64,000 nt of DNA from Arthrobacter woluwensis. GTDB lineage: Bacteria > Actinomycetota > Actinomycetes > Actinomycetales > Micrococcaceae. The DNA lies in contig NZ_JAUSXR010000001.1 of NCBI RefSeq assembly GCF_030816155.1, positions 558,001 to 622,000 on the forward strand. The letters run 5' to 3'. Positions 56,736 through 64,000 of the stretch are shown in pieces (the stretch's first letter is position 1; each line of letters opens with the position of its first letter). The position numbers were made by a program, and so were the translations under genes. The notes beneath the pieces were generated by a model, which worked only from the letters and a program-made list of their open reading frames with translations, did not search any database and had not been told where the DNA came from.

Positions 56736-57926
56736 TTACTTCTTGGCACTCGCCGGTTTGCGGAACACGAGTGCGGCGGCGCCCAGGGCCTCCGCGCGCT
56801 CGCCCAGTGAGGACACCGTGAGTGCCGTGGAGGCGCCCACCATCGGAATCGTGTGCCGCAGGATCCCGCGACGGATGGGCTCCAGCAGCAGTTCCTCCAG
56901 CTCGGCCAGGGGGCCGCCCACCACGATCACCTCGGGGTTCAGGAGATTCGCCACGGTGCCGAGCGCGTGGCCGATTGCCAGCCCGGCGTCGTCGAGCACG
57001 CGCAGGGTGGCGGGGTGGCCCGCCCGGGCCCCGGAGATGATGCTCCGGGTGGTCACGGGGCCGGGTTCGTTGCGGCTCAATTGCTCGATCATGGTGGTGG
57101 TGGACGCGATCGTCTCGAGGCAGCCGCGGCTCCCGCACCGGCACACGGCCCCGCGGTCGTCGATGGTCGAGTGGCCGATCTCGCCCGTGATGCCGAGGTT
57201 GCCGTACACCGGGGCGCCGTTGACGATCAGACCCGCGCCGATGCCCGAGCCGATCTTGAGGAAGACGAGGTTCTCCGCGCCGCCGTACGGACCCCACGTG
57301 GCTTCCGCGAGGGCGCCGAGATTGGCGTCGTTGTCGATGTGGACGGGCAGCCCGAGGGCCTCGCGGAGCCGGGCCTCGGTTTCGATCCCCACCCATTCGG
57401 GCAGGACCGCGCCGTGGGCCACGGTGTGGCTGCGGCGGTCGAGCGGCCCGGGGATGCCGATGCCCACGCCGATCACGTCGCGGTGGGTCAGGCCGTTGTC
57501 CTGGAGGAGCCGTTCCATGAGGTCGTGCGCCATGGCGATGCCGTGTTCGGCGTGGTGGCCGAGGACTAGGCTCGTGGAGGCTTCGGCCACCACGCGATAG
57601 TCGCGCGTGGCCAGGACCACCCGGACGTGCCGGCGGCCAAAGTCGATCCCCACCGCGACGCTGTTGTCCGCGTTCAGCCGGACCTGCAGGGCCCTCCGTC
57701 CGGACGACGTGGTCGGCGCCGTGTGGACCATGCTGTCGCGTTCAAGCTCTTTGACGATGTTGGAGATGGTCGCGGTGGAGAGGCCCGTGGTGCGGGAGAG
57801 TTCGGCCTGCGTGGCCGGGCCGGCGGAGAGCGCCTGCACGATCCTTTCCCGGTTGAGCTGGCGCAAGGCCGACTGGGAACCCGGATTCCTGCGGGTGGAT
57901 GTGCTGTTTCCCTCACGGCTGACCAT
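56736..57926 (-). CDS. ROK-family transcriptional regulator (XylR-like)
   Basis: The 396-residue protein has an N-terminal helix-turn-helix (AELSRTTGLSTATISNIV near residue 45) and a ROK sugar-kinase-like domain. That domain shows GIDFGRRHVRVVL, IGIPGPLDRRS, DNDANLGALAEATWG, ENLVFLKIGSGIGAGLIVNG and the zinc-binding cluster CRCGSRGCLE. It is probably a repressor relieved by a sugar. It lies 153 bp upstream of mmsA on the same strand and shares a 12-bp element with the mmsA promoter. The start at 57926 fits a leaderless promoter. Confidence 0.9.
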   Translation of the reverse strand: MVSREGNSTSTRRNPGSQSALRQLNRERIVQALSAGPATQAELSRTTGLSTATISNIVKELERDSMVHTAPTTSSGRRALQVRLNADNSVAVGIDFGRRHVRVVLATRDYRVVAEASTSLVLGHHAEHGIAMAHDLMERLLQDNGLTHRDVIGVGIGIPGPLDRRSHTVAHGAVLPEWVGIETEARLREALGLPVHIDNDANLGALAEATWGPYGGAENLVFLKIGSGIGAGLIVNGAPVYGNLGITGEIGHSTIDDRGAVCRCGSRGCLETIASTTTMIEQLSRNEPGPVTTRSIISGARAGHPATLRVLDDAGLAIGHALGTVANLLNPEVIVVGGPLAELEELLLEPIRRGILRHTIPMVGASTALTVSSLGERAEALGAAALVFRKPASAKK

Positions 57927-57933
57927 GAATGCA

Positions 57934-57962
57934 AGCATGGCCTAAACGGCCTATGCGGTCAA
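57934..57962 (-). promoter_or_regulatory. Promoter of the ROK regulator gene (leaderless)
   Basis: On the minus strand TTGACC (57962-57957) is followed after exactly 17 bp by CATGCT (57939-57934), then 7 bases, then the ATG at 57926. Transcription would start at the start codon. The CAATAAGTTAAC element at 57960-57971 overlaps the -35 box, which fits autoregulation. Confidence 0.65.
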
Positions 57963-58105
57963 TAAGTTAACGCAAGATGCCTCGGCTGAGAGGCGTTCGA
58001 AACGCAGGCCCGCCCGGTCCGCCGAGGCACCGTCCGGTGCGTTCAGCACCGGAATCCGGGGGCTGTGGTGCAAAGGATCCCGGGATCCGGACTGGATTCG
58101 CCGCC

Positions 58106-58111
58106 TAGGCT
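58106..58111 (+). promoter_or_regulatory. -10 box for a probably leaderless amidase transcript
   Basis: TAGGCT ends 6 bases before the ATG at 58118. No ribosome site lies in the gap. No convincing -35 is present. Confidence 0.45.
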
Positions 58112-58117
58112 GGTGTC

Positions 58118-58963
58118 ATGTCCGAGGAAGGGAAAGTGACCGGGATGCGTCTGGCGATCATGCAGGGGGAGTCCGTCGTGCTGGACACGGCGGCGAATCT
58201 CGCCACGATCCGTGCGGCCGCGCGGCAGGCGTCCGACGGCGGCGCGCAGGTTCTCATCACGCCCGAGCTGTTCCCGGTCGGCTACGCCCCGCGTGCGGTG
58301 CGCGGCGGACTGGACCCCGTCCTGTTGCCCGGCCTCGCGCAGGAGCTGGGGGACATCGCCCGTTCGGCGGGCCTCGCCCTGCTGGCCAGCCTTCCCGAGG
58401 TGGAGTCCGCCGAGCCCGGAACGGGCTCTGCTGAGGACCGCTGGTACATCAGCGCCACGCTCTTCGGGCCCGACGGCGCGCAGCTGTCCCATTACCGCAA
58501 GGTCCACCTCTTCGGCGCCGAAGAGCAGGAGGTCTTCACCCCCGGGGACCAGCCCGCCGCCGTCGTCGACTATCAGGGACTCCGGCTCGGCACGGTGATC
58601 TGCTACGACGTCGAGTTCCCGGAGACCGTGCGCGCCGCGGCTCTGCGCGGCGTGGACGTCCTCATGGTGCCGACCGCGCTCGGCAGCGGGTACTCGCAGG
58701 TGCCGCAGCGGCTCATCCCGACGCGGGCCATGGAGAACCACCTGTACCTCGCCTATGTGAACCACACCGGCGTGGAGGACGGCTTCCACCTCAGTGGCGG
58801 CAGCGTGGTGGCCGATCCGTTCGGGCGGACGCTCGCCGAGGCGGACGAGGACGCGGCCGTGCTCTTCGCGGACGTCGATCCCGGGCAGCTCGCGACGGCT
58901 CGCGCGGACGTGCCGTATCTCGAGGAACGCCGCCCCGACCTCTACCGTTCCTGGCTCTCCTGA
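58118..58963 (+). CDS. Nitrilase-superfamily amidase, DavA-like (5-aminovaleramidase type)
   Basis: The 281-residue carbon-nitrogen hydrolase has the catalytic triad: Glu in ITPELFPVGYAP near residue 50, Lys in HYRKVHLFGAEEQEVFTPGD near 130, and Cys in VICYDVEFPETVRAAAL near 165. The HLFG..F.PG and CYD.EFPE segments closely resemble DavA, which hydrolyses 5-aminovaleramide. The neighbouring 2-monooxygenase makes such amides from amino acids. A later in-frame ATG at 58145 is possible. Its 3' end overlaps the convergent PucR gene by 22 bp. Confidence 0.88.
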   Translation: MSEEGKVTGMRLAIMQGESVVLDTAANLATIRAAARQASDGGAQVLITPELFPVGYAPRAVRGGLDPVLLPGLAQELGDIARSAGLALLASLPEVESAEPGTGSAEDRWYISATLFGPDGAQLSHYRKVHLFGAEEQEVFTPGDQPAAVVDYQGLRLGTVICYDVEFPETVRAAALRGVDVLMVPTALGSGYSQVPQRLIPTRAMENHLYLAYVNHTGVEDGFHLSGGSVVADPFGRTLAEADEDAAVLFADVDPGQLATARADVPYLEERRPDLYRSWLS

Positions 58964-60739
58964 AGTCTGCGGTCCTGAACGGCTCCCGGATCCGGCTCGT
59001 CGGAGGCCGCTGAGGCGTCAGCGGCTGAGGGATCTGCGGGCGCGCCCCCGGGCAGAGCCGGCCCGAGGAAGCCGAGGGCCAGCCACAGCTCGGCCCGGAC
59101 CGACGCGTCGCCGAGGTCGCGGCCCAGCGTGTCCCCGATGACCCCCACATGGCGCCGCACGCTGTTCCGGTGGATGCCGAGCGCGCTGGACGCCCCGTCC
59201 CACGACCCGTGCGCCGCCAGCCAGGCCCGGAGCACCCGCAGGAGCAGGTCCCGCCGTGGCGGTTCGAGGGCGAGCAGGGGTCCGAGCACCTCCCGGGCGA
59301 CCCCGGCCCCGGCCTCCCGGGGCATGAGCTCCGCGAACGTGCGCGGCTGCTGTTCGGCCAGCAGGCTCCGGCGCTCTTCCTCGGCGCGGGCGAGCAGTGC
59401 CATGGCTTCCAGCCGCAGCCGCGGGACGTGCTGCAGGGCGTGACCAGCCAGCGAACCGCCTTTCCCCAACCGCGGCGCCGGGCGGGATACGGCGGCAGGC
59501 GTAACCCTCAGCCTCCACCCGGGAGAGCCGCGCGGCCGTCGGCTCCTGACGCGTGACGGCGAGCAGATGCGTGCCGTCGTGGACCACGAGCTTGGTCTCC
59601 CAGAGCCGCCGCCACGCCAGGACCTCCGCGGGGACCTCCGCACCGTCCTCTGCCTGCGGGTGGGCGATCACCACCCGCAGCCCCGACCCGGCGCCCGGGG
59701 CGCTGTCGCCCAGCAGGGTGGAGAGCGCGGCGTCGTCGCCGGGGGTGTCGCCGCGGAGCAGCAGCAGGGTGGCCAGCTGGCCGGGGGAGAGGGACCCCGC
59801 GGCGCGCTGCCGGGCCAGGAGTTCCAGGAGCCCGACGGCGGTCGAGACCATGGTGTTCTCCGTCGCCGTGAGCGGATGCCCGGTGTGGAGCACGAGGGCC
59901 CCGAGCGTCGGTTCGCCACGGCGGGGACCACGCTGAGCCTGAACCGTGCGGACACCGGCCGGCGGCCGCGCAGCCGCGCCGCGTCCCGGTGAGCCCCGCA
60001 GCGGAAGGCCCAGCAGCGCGCCGTCGGGCGTCTCCCGCAGTTCGACCCGTGGACCGCTGCCCGCGAACAGGTCCAGCGCCAGCTCTGCCGCCTTCTCCAG
60101 GACCTCGGCCCCGGCGGTCCGCGACCCGGCCGTGAGGCGGAGCTGACCGTGCGCGCCGAAGAGCAGCACCTCGCCGGAGACCCTCTGTGCCAGGGCGTCC
60201 AGCAGCTCCTGTTCGCCGCCCTCGCCGAGAGCCGCCCGGATCAGCTGTCGATTGGCCTCGGTGAGCTGCCGCAGCACGCTCGCGTTGCCGGATTCCAGGA
60301 GGCGGGAGAACGCGAGGCCGACCGCCGCGAACGGAAGAGTGGGCGGAAGCTGCCAGAGGGTCACGCCGTGGCGCTCGCAGGCGGACGCCACGGCCGGGGG
60401 GACGGCGTCGAAATGGGGTTCGAGCCCGAACGCCAGGGCGGAGACGCGGGCCCTGGCCAGGCGCTCGACGAACGCGTCCACGGCCTTCTCCGTCCCGCCG
60501 TCACCGAGAAACGGCAGCCCGGCGGTGAGGAGGAGTTCGTGGTCCAGGAGGTACGGCGTCGGGTCGTCGAGTTCGCTCGTCTCCACCCAGCGCAGAGGGA
60601 CGTCGCCGGCGTCGTGGAGCACCCGGATTCCGTCCGGGAGCCGGCCCAGGAACCGGTGGGTCGTCAGACCCGGCAGCACGTCGAGTTGTGCCTCCACGGC
60701 ACTCGCGGCACCATGGATGGAATGTGCACTTTGTCCCAT
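58942..60739 (-). pseudogene. PucR-family regulator, single-base frameshift
   Basis: The N-terminal PucR-type sensory domain (LDHELLLTAGLPFLGDGG, then FGLEPHFDAVPPAVASACE) and the middle GGDEF-like region run in one frame to about EAEGYACRR. The C-terminal part, with the PucR helix-turn-helix (DLLLRVLRAWLAAHGSWDG, ALGIHRNSVRRHV), lies in another frame. One base too many in the G-runs at 59484-59497 explains the switch; removing it gives 598 residues. It lies between the amidase and the permease-monooxygenase pair and is their probable activator. Confidence 0.82.
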
Positions 60740-60924
60740 GAGCCAAGACTCTAGTTCAAAATGCACCACCGTGAGAGCTGGCTCACAGTCCTAGCCTTGG
60801 TACTAGGCCGTCTCCCCACCCCCTCGGTTCCCGGACCTGGCCTCGCCCAGCCCGGGACCTCGACGGCGCGGTCCCTCGCCCGGCAACGACGCCGGACGGC
60901 CGCCCAAGACGCAAGGAACTCCCC

Positions 60925-62403
60925 ATGACCACAACACCCAAGACGCTGCCCGGCGCGACGCCGAGCCTCGGCCGGCAGCTCATCCGCCGCAAGTCGATCG
61001 CCCAGATGGAGCGCGACGCCCGGGACAACTCCGGGCACGGCAGCCTCAAGCGGAACTTCGGCGTCCTGCAGCTGACCATGATCAGCGTCGGCGCCACGCT
61101 CGGCACGGGCATCCTGGTCATCCTCGGCGACGCCGTGCCGATCGCGGGCCCCGCCATCTGGCTCTCCTTCGTCGTGGCGGGCTTCGCCGCTCTGCTCTCC
61201 GCGGTCTCCTACGCCGAGATGGCGGGCATGGTCCCCGTGGCGGGATCCAGCTACTCCTACTCCTATGCCACCATGGGCGAGGGCATGGCGTGGATCTGCG
61301 GCTGGTGCCTCGTTCTGGAATACGCGGTGTCCGTGGCCGCCGTCGCCGTCGGCGCAGGTCAGTACGTGAATGAGACCATCGGGGTGTTCGGCATCCAGAT
61401 GCCCGACGCCATCTCGCAGCCCCCGGGCGGCGGCGGCCTGGTCAATCTTCCGGCCCTCATCATCGTCCTCCTGGCGACCGTGCTCCTGGTGCGCGGAGCC
61501 AAGGAGAGCGCCCTGGTCAACACCATCATCGTGTTCGCCAAGGTCGGGATCCTGATCTTCTTCTGCATCGTGGCCTTCACCGCGTTCAACGCCGGGAACT
61601 TCGAACCGCTCCTGCCCATGGGCGCTGCCGGCATGAGCGCCGCCGCGTCCAAGGTGTTCTTCTCCTACATCGGCTTCGACGCCGCCTCCACCGCCGGTGA
61701 AGAGGCCCGCAACCCGAAGCGCGACCTGCCGCGGGCGATCCTGCTGTCCATGCTGATCGTCACCACCGTGTACGTCCTGGTGGCCGTGGCGGCGATCGGC
61801 GCCCGGAACTGGCAGTGGTTCGACGGCGTGGAGGCGCCGCTCGTCCAGATCATCAACGAGATCACCCACCAGCCGTGGATCGCCCTCATCTTCGCGGTCA
61901 CCTCGGTGCTCGCCATCGTCTCCGTCGTCCTCACGGTGCTCTACGGTCAGACCCGCATCCTGCTCACCATGTCCCGTGACGGCCTCGTGCCCAAGGTGTT
62001 CGGCGAGGTCTCGCCGCGCACCCACACGCCGGTCAAGGGCACCTGGATCGTCGGCGTCGTCGTGGCGCTCACCGCTGCCTTCATCCCGCTCGGCGCGCTG
62101 GCCGACGCCACCAGCATCGGCACCCTGTTCGCGTTCGCCCTGGTCAACGTCGCCGTGATCTACCTGCGCGTCACCAAGCCGGGCAAGGCCCGCAGCTTCC
62201 GCGTCCCGCTGTACCCGGTGGTGCCGGTGCTCGGCGCCCTGGCCTGCCTCTTCCTGATGGCGAACCTTGACGGCGTGACCTGGCTGGTGTTCTGCGCCTG
62301 GATGCTGATCGGCGTCGTCCTCTACCTCGGGTACGGCCGACGGAACTCCCGCGTCGGCGGCCTGAACGAACAGGCCTACCAGCTCAGCCACCAGGACGAC
62401 TGA
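60925..62403 (+). CDS. APC-family amino-acid permease (cationic-amino-acid-transporter type)
   Basis: The 492-residue protein has 12 membrane helices and CAT/YfnA-type motifs: VGATLGTGILVILGDAVPIA in helix 1, VSYAEMAGMVPVAGSSYSYS, FFSYIGFDAASTAGEEARNP and GQTRILLTMSRDGLVPKVF. Such carriers import lysine, arginine or other amino acids. The DavB-like oxygenase gene is 51 bp downstream, so the permease probably brings in its substrate. AAGGAACTCCCC precedes the ATG. It diverges from the PucR gene. Confidence 0.9.
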   Translation: MTTTPKTLPGATPSLGRQLIRRKSIAQMERDARDNSGHGSLKRNFGVLQLTMISVGATLGTGILVILGDAVPIAGPAIWLSFVVAGFAALLSAVSYAEMAGMVPVAGSSYSYSYATMGEGMAWICGWCLVLEYAVSVAAVAVGAGQYVNETIGVFGIQMPDAISQPPGGGGLVNLPALIIVLLATVLLVRGAKESALVNTIIVFAKVGILIFFCIVAFTAFNAGNFEPLLPMGAAGMSAAASKVFFSYIGFDAASTAGEEARNPKRDLPRAILLSMLIVTTVYVLVAVAAIGARNWQWFDGVEAPLVQIINEITHQPWIALIFAVTSVLAIVSVVLTVLYGQTRILLTMSRDGLVPKVFGEVSPRTHTPVKGTWIVGVVVALTAAFIPLGALADATSIGTLFAFALVNVAVIYLRVTKPGKARSFRVPLYPVVPVLGALACLFLMANLDGVTWLVFCAWMLIGVVLYLGYGRRNSRVGGLNEQAYQLSHQDD

Positions 62404-62454
62404 GTCCGTCCCCTCCACTTCACCCGCAGCACACGAAACACAAGGCAAGGACCC

Positions 62455-64000
62455 ATGGAACCCACCGCCCTTCCCTCCCCGTCCGAGGGCACCGCGCCCA
62501 TCACCATGCTGAACCCGGACTTCCCGTTCAGCTATGACCTGTACCTGCAGAACCCCGCAGGTCTGGGCAGCGTCCCCGAGGAGCTGTACGGCACCGAGGT
62601 GGCCGTGGTGGGCGCCGGACTGTCCGGCCTGGTCACCGCGTACGAACTCATGAAGCTCGGCCTGAAGCCCGTGGTCTACGAAGCGGACCGGATCGGCGGG
62701 CGTCTCCGCACGGCGAGCTTCCCGAGCGCGCCGGAGGTCACCGCCGACCTGGGCGGCATGCGCTTCCCGGTGTCCAGCAAGGCGCTGTACCACTACATCG
62801 ACCTGCTCGGCCTGGAGACCACCGACTTCCCCAACCCGCTGGCGTCGGTGACGTCGAGCACGGTGATCGAGCTCAAGGGGCAGAAGTACTACGCCGAGAA
62901 GCCCGAGGATCTGCCGGAGTTCTTCCACGAGGTGGCCGCCGCCTGGAAGGCCTGCATGGAGGAGAACGCCCGGTTCACCGAAATGCAGGACGCGCTCAAG
63001 GCCCGCGACACCGCGAAGATCAAGGAGATCTGGGATTCGCTCCTCGAGGAGCTGGACGAGGAGACCTTCTACGGTTTCATCGCCAAGAGCCGCGCCTTCA
63101 AGGAGGCGGGCTACGCGCACCGCGAGGCCTTCGGTCAGGTCGGTTTCGGCACCGGCGGCTGGGACACCGACTTCCCCAATTCCATCCTGGAGATCCTGCG
63201 CGTGGTCTACACCGACGCGGATGACCACCACCGCGGCGTGGTGGGCGGAGCGGCCCGCATCCCGGAGGCGCTGTGGAACCACGCGCCGTCGGACCTCAAG
63301 CACTGGCCCGCCGGCACCTCCCTCGCCACCCTGCACGGCGGCGCGCCGCGTGGCGCGGTGGCCCGGATCGCCCGCGTGAAGGACGACGACGGCGCCCCCA
63401 CCTCCCGCATCGCTGTCACCGAGCGCTGGGCCCGGGCGAGCGAGTACGCGGCCGTGGTGACCACGTGCCAGTCGTGGCTCCTGTCTACGCGCATCCACAC
63501 CGAGGAAGCGCTGTTCCCGGCGGAGATGTGGACGGCGATCGAGCGTTCGCACTACATGCAGTCCTCCAAGACCTTCGTCATGGTGGACCGTCCGTTCTGG
63601 AAGGACCGCAACCCGGAGACCGGTGAGGAAATCATGTCGATGACCCTCACCGACCGCCTGACCCGAGGCACGTACCTGCTGGACAACGGCCCGGACCAGC
63701 CCGCCGTCATCCTGCTCTCCTACACCTGGAACGACGACGCCCTGAAGTGGCTGAGCCTCGACGGGGAGCAGCGTGCCGACCTCATGATCCACTCCCTGGA
63801 GCAGATCTACCCGGGCGTGGACATCCGCAGCCACGTGATCGGCACCCCCATCACGGTGTCCTGGGAGTCCGACCCCAACTTCATGGGCGCGTTCAAGGCG
63901 AACCTGCCTGGCCACTACCGGTACCAGGAGCGCCTGTACACGCACTTCGACCAGGAGTCCCTGGAGGAGGGCCACCGCGGCATCTTCCTGGCCGGCGACG
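62455..64000 (+). CDS. FAD-dependent amino-acid 2-monooxygenase, DavB-like (3' end outside window)
   Basis: The first 515 residues of a flavin amine-oxidase-family enzyme are present. It closely resembles L-lysine 2-monooxygenase (DavB): DFPFSYDLYLQNPAGLGSVP, the FAD motif VVGAGLSGLVTAYELMKLGL, LGGMRFPVSSKALYHYIDLL, FGQVGFGTGGWDTDFPNSIL, MQSSKTFVMVDRPFWKDRNP and GTPITVSWESDPNFMGAFKA. These enzymes convert an amino acid to the amide one carbon shorter, plus CO2. Lysine, arginine or an aromatic amino acid is possible as substrate. The frame is open to the window edge, and AAGG precedes the ATG. The DavA-like amidase at 58118 would hydrolyse the amide. Confidence 0.9.
   Translation, partial: MEPTALPSPSEGTAPITMLNPDFPFSYDLYLQNPAGLGSVPEELYGTEVAVVGAGLSGLVTAYELMKLGLKPVVYEADRIGGRLRTASFPSAPEVTADLGGMRFPVSSKALYHYIDLLGLETTDFPNPLASVTSSTVIELKGQKYYAEKPEDLPEFFHEVAAAWKACMEENARFTEMQDALKARDTAKIKEIWDSLLEELDEETFYGFIAKSRAFKEAGYAHREAFGQVGFGTGGWDTDFPNSILEILRVVYTDADDHHRGVVGGAARIPEALWNHAPSDLKHWPAGTSLATLHGGAPRGAVARIARVKDDDGAPTSRIAVTERWARASEYAAVVTTCQSWLLSTRIHTEEALFPAEMWTAIERSHYMQSSKTFVMVDRPFWKDRNPETGEEIMSMTLTDRLTRGTYLLDNGPDQPAVILLSYTWNDDALKWLSLDGEQRADLMIHSLEQIYPGVDIRSHVIGTPITVSWESDPNFMGAFKANLPGHYRYQERLYTHFDQESLEEGHRGIFLAGD

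Noticed and set aside
60751-63975. A 1074-codon open frame on the minus strand opposite the permease and oxygenase genes
   Set aside because: It has no recognisable domain and is rich in Asp/Gly/Val/His as expected for the mirror of GC-rich codons. It runs across two well-supported plus-strand genes.

Overview
The window is about 64 kb of high-GC actinobacterial DNA. It most resembles the chromosome of a Micrococcaceae member (Arthrobacter sensu lato). The grounds are strong third-position GC bias, the actinobacterial gene set pcrA, sucCD, perM (DUF6350), purN, purH and a monomeric 740-residue NADP-isocitrate dehydrogenase, and several promoters whose -10 box lies 6-8 bases before the start codon. 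No tRNA, rRNA, CRISPR array, prophage or insertion sequence was found. All assignments come from reading the sequence without database searches.

Layout. 1-3426: the end of pcrA, then sucC-sucD. 3441-6845: a hairpin, a thioredoxin-reductase-like flavoprotein divergent from an XRE-cupin regulator, and a secreted TPM-type protein. 7095-10522: a ThDP enzyme divergent from a sodium:solute symporter. 10973-12597: a stress cluster (small protein, GlsB/YeaQ, CsbD, MarR). 12582-15190: a YdcF-like membrane protein, a ferritin-like/VIT1 fusion and a small hypothetical protein. 15556-20864: a second XRE-cupin regulator, an AbiEi/DUF559-type protein bracketed by repeats, a frameshifted APC permease and an agmatinase-family ureohydrolase. 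21297-26745: a heterodimeric ABC exporter, cutC and a cold-shock gene. 26963-29664: UDP-glucose dehydrogenase and an MgtA-like glycosyltransferase. 29803-35873: perM, purN, an esterase and an MprF-like lipid aminoacyl transferase. 36044-40815: a muramic-acid salvage operon (kinase, murQ, HExxH membrane protein, MFS). 41070-46972: purH, icd, a DoxX protein and a Gfo/Idh oxidoreductase. 47081-52441: a phosphonate cluster (phnE, phnC, phnD, an HpnW-type flavoprotein, GntR and a PhnX-like hydrolase). 52577-57926: a sugar ABC transporter with its ROK regulator. 58118-64000: a nitrilase-family amidase, a frameshifted PucR regulator, an amino-acid permease and a DavB-like amino-acid 2-monooxygenase cut by the window edge.

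How the genes fit together. Central carbon and purine genes (sucCD, icd, purN, purH) form a conserved backbone into which catabolic and envelope modules have been inserted. Several modules are self-contained and carry their own regulator: phosphonate (GntR with two candidate operators exactly 31 bp apart), multi-sugar uptake (ROK with a shared 12-bp element) and amino-acid oxygenation (PucR). Convergent gene pairs are usually separated by long, near-perfect inverted repeats that probably act as two-way terminators.

Quality note. Three genes (APC permease, BadF-type kinase, PucR regulator) each carry one surplus base in a G-run of the + strand. All three CDS lengths are 3n+1. This pattern suggests either consensus errors or recent decay.
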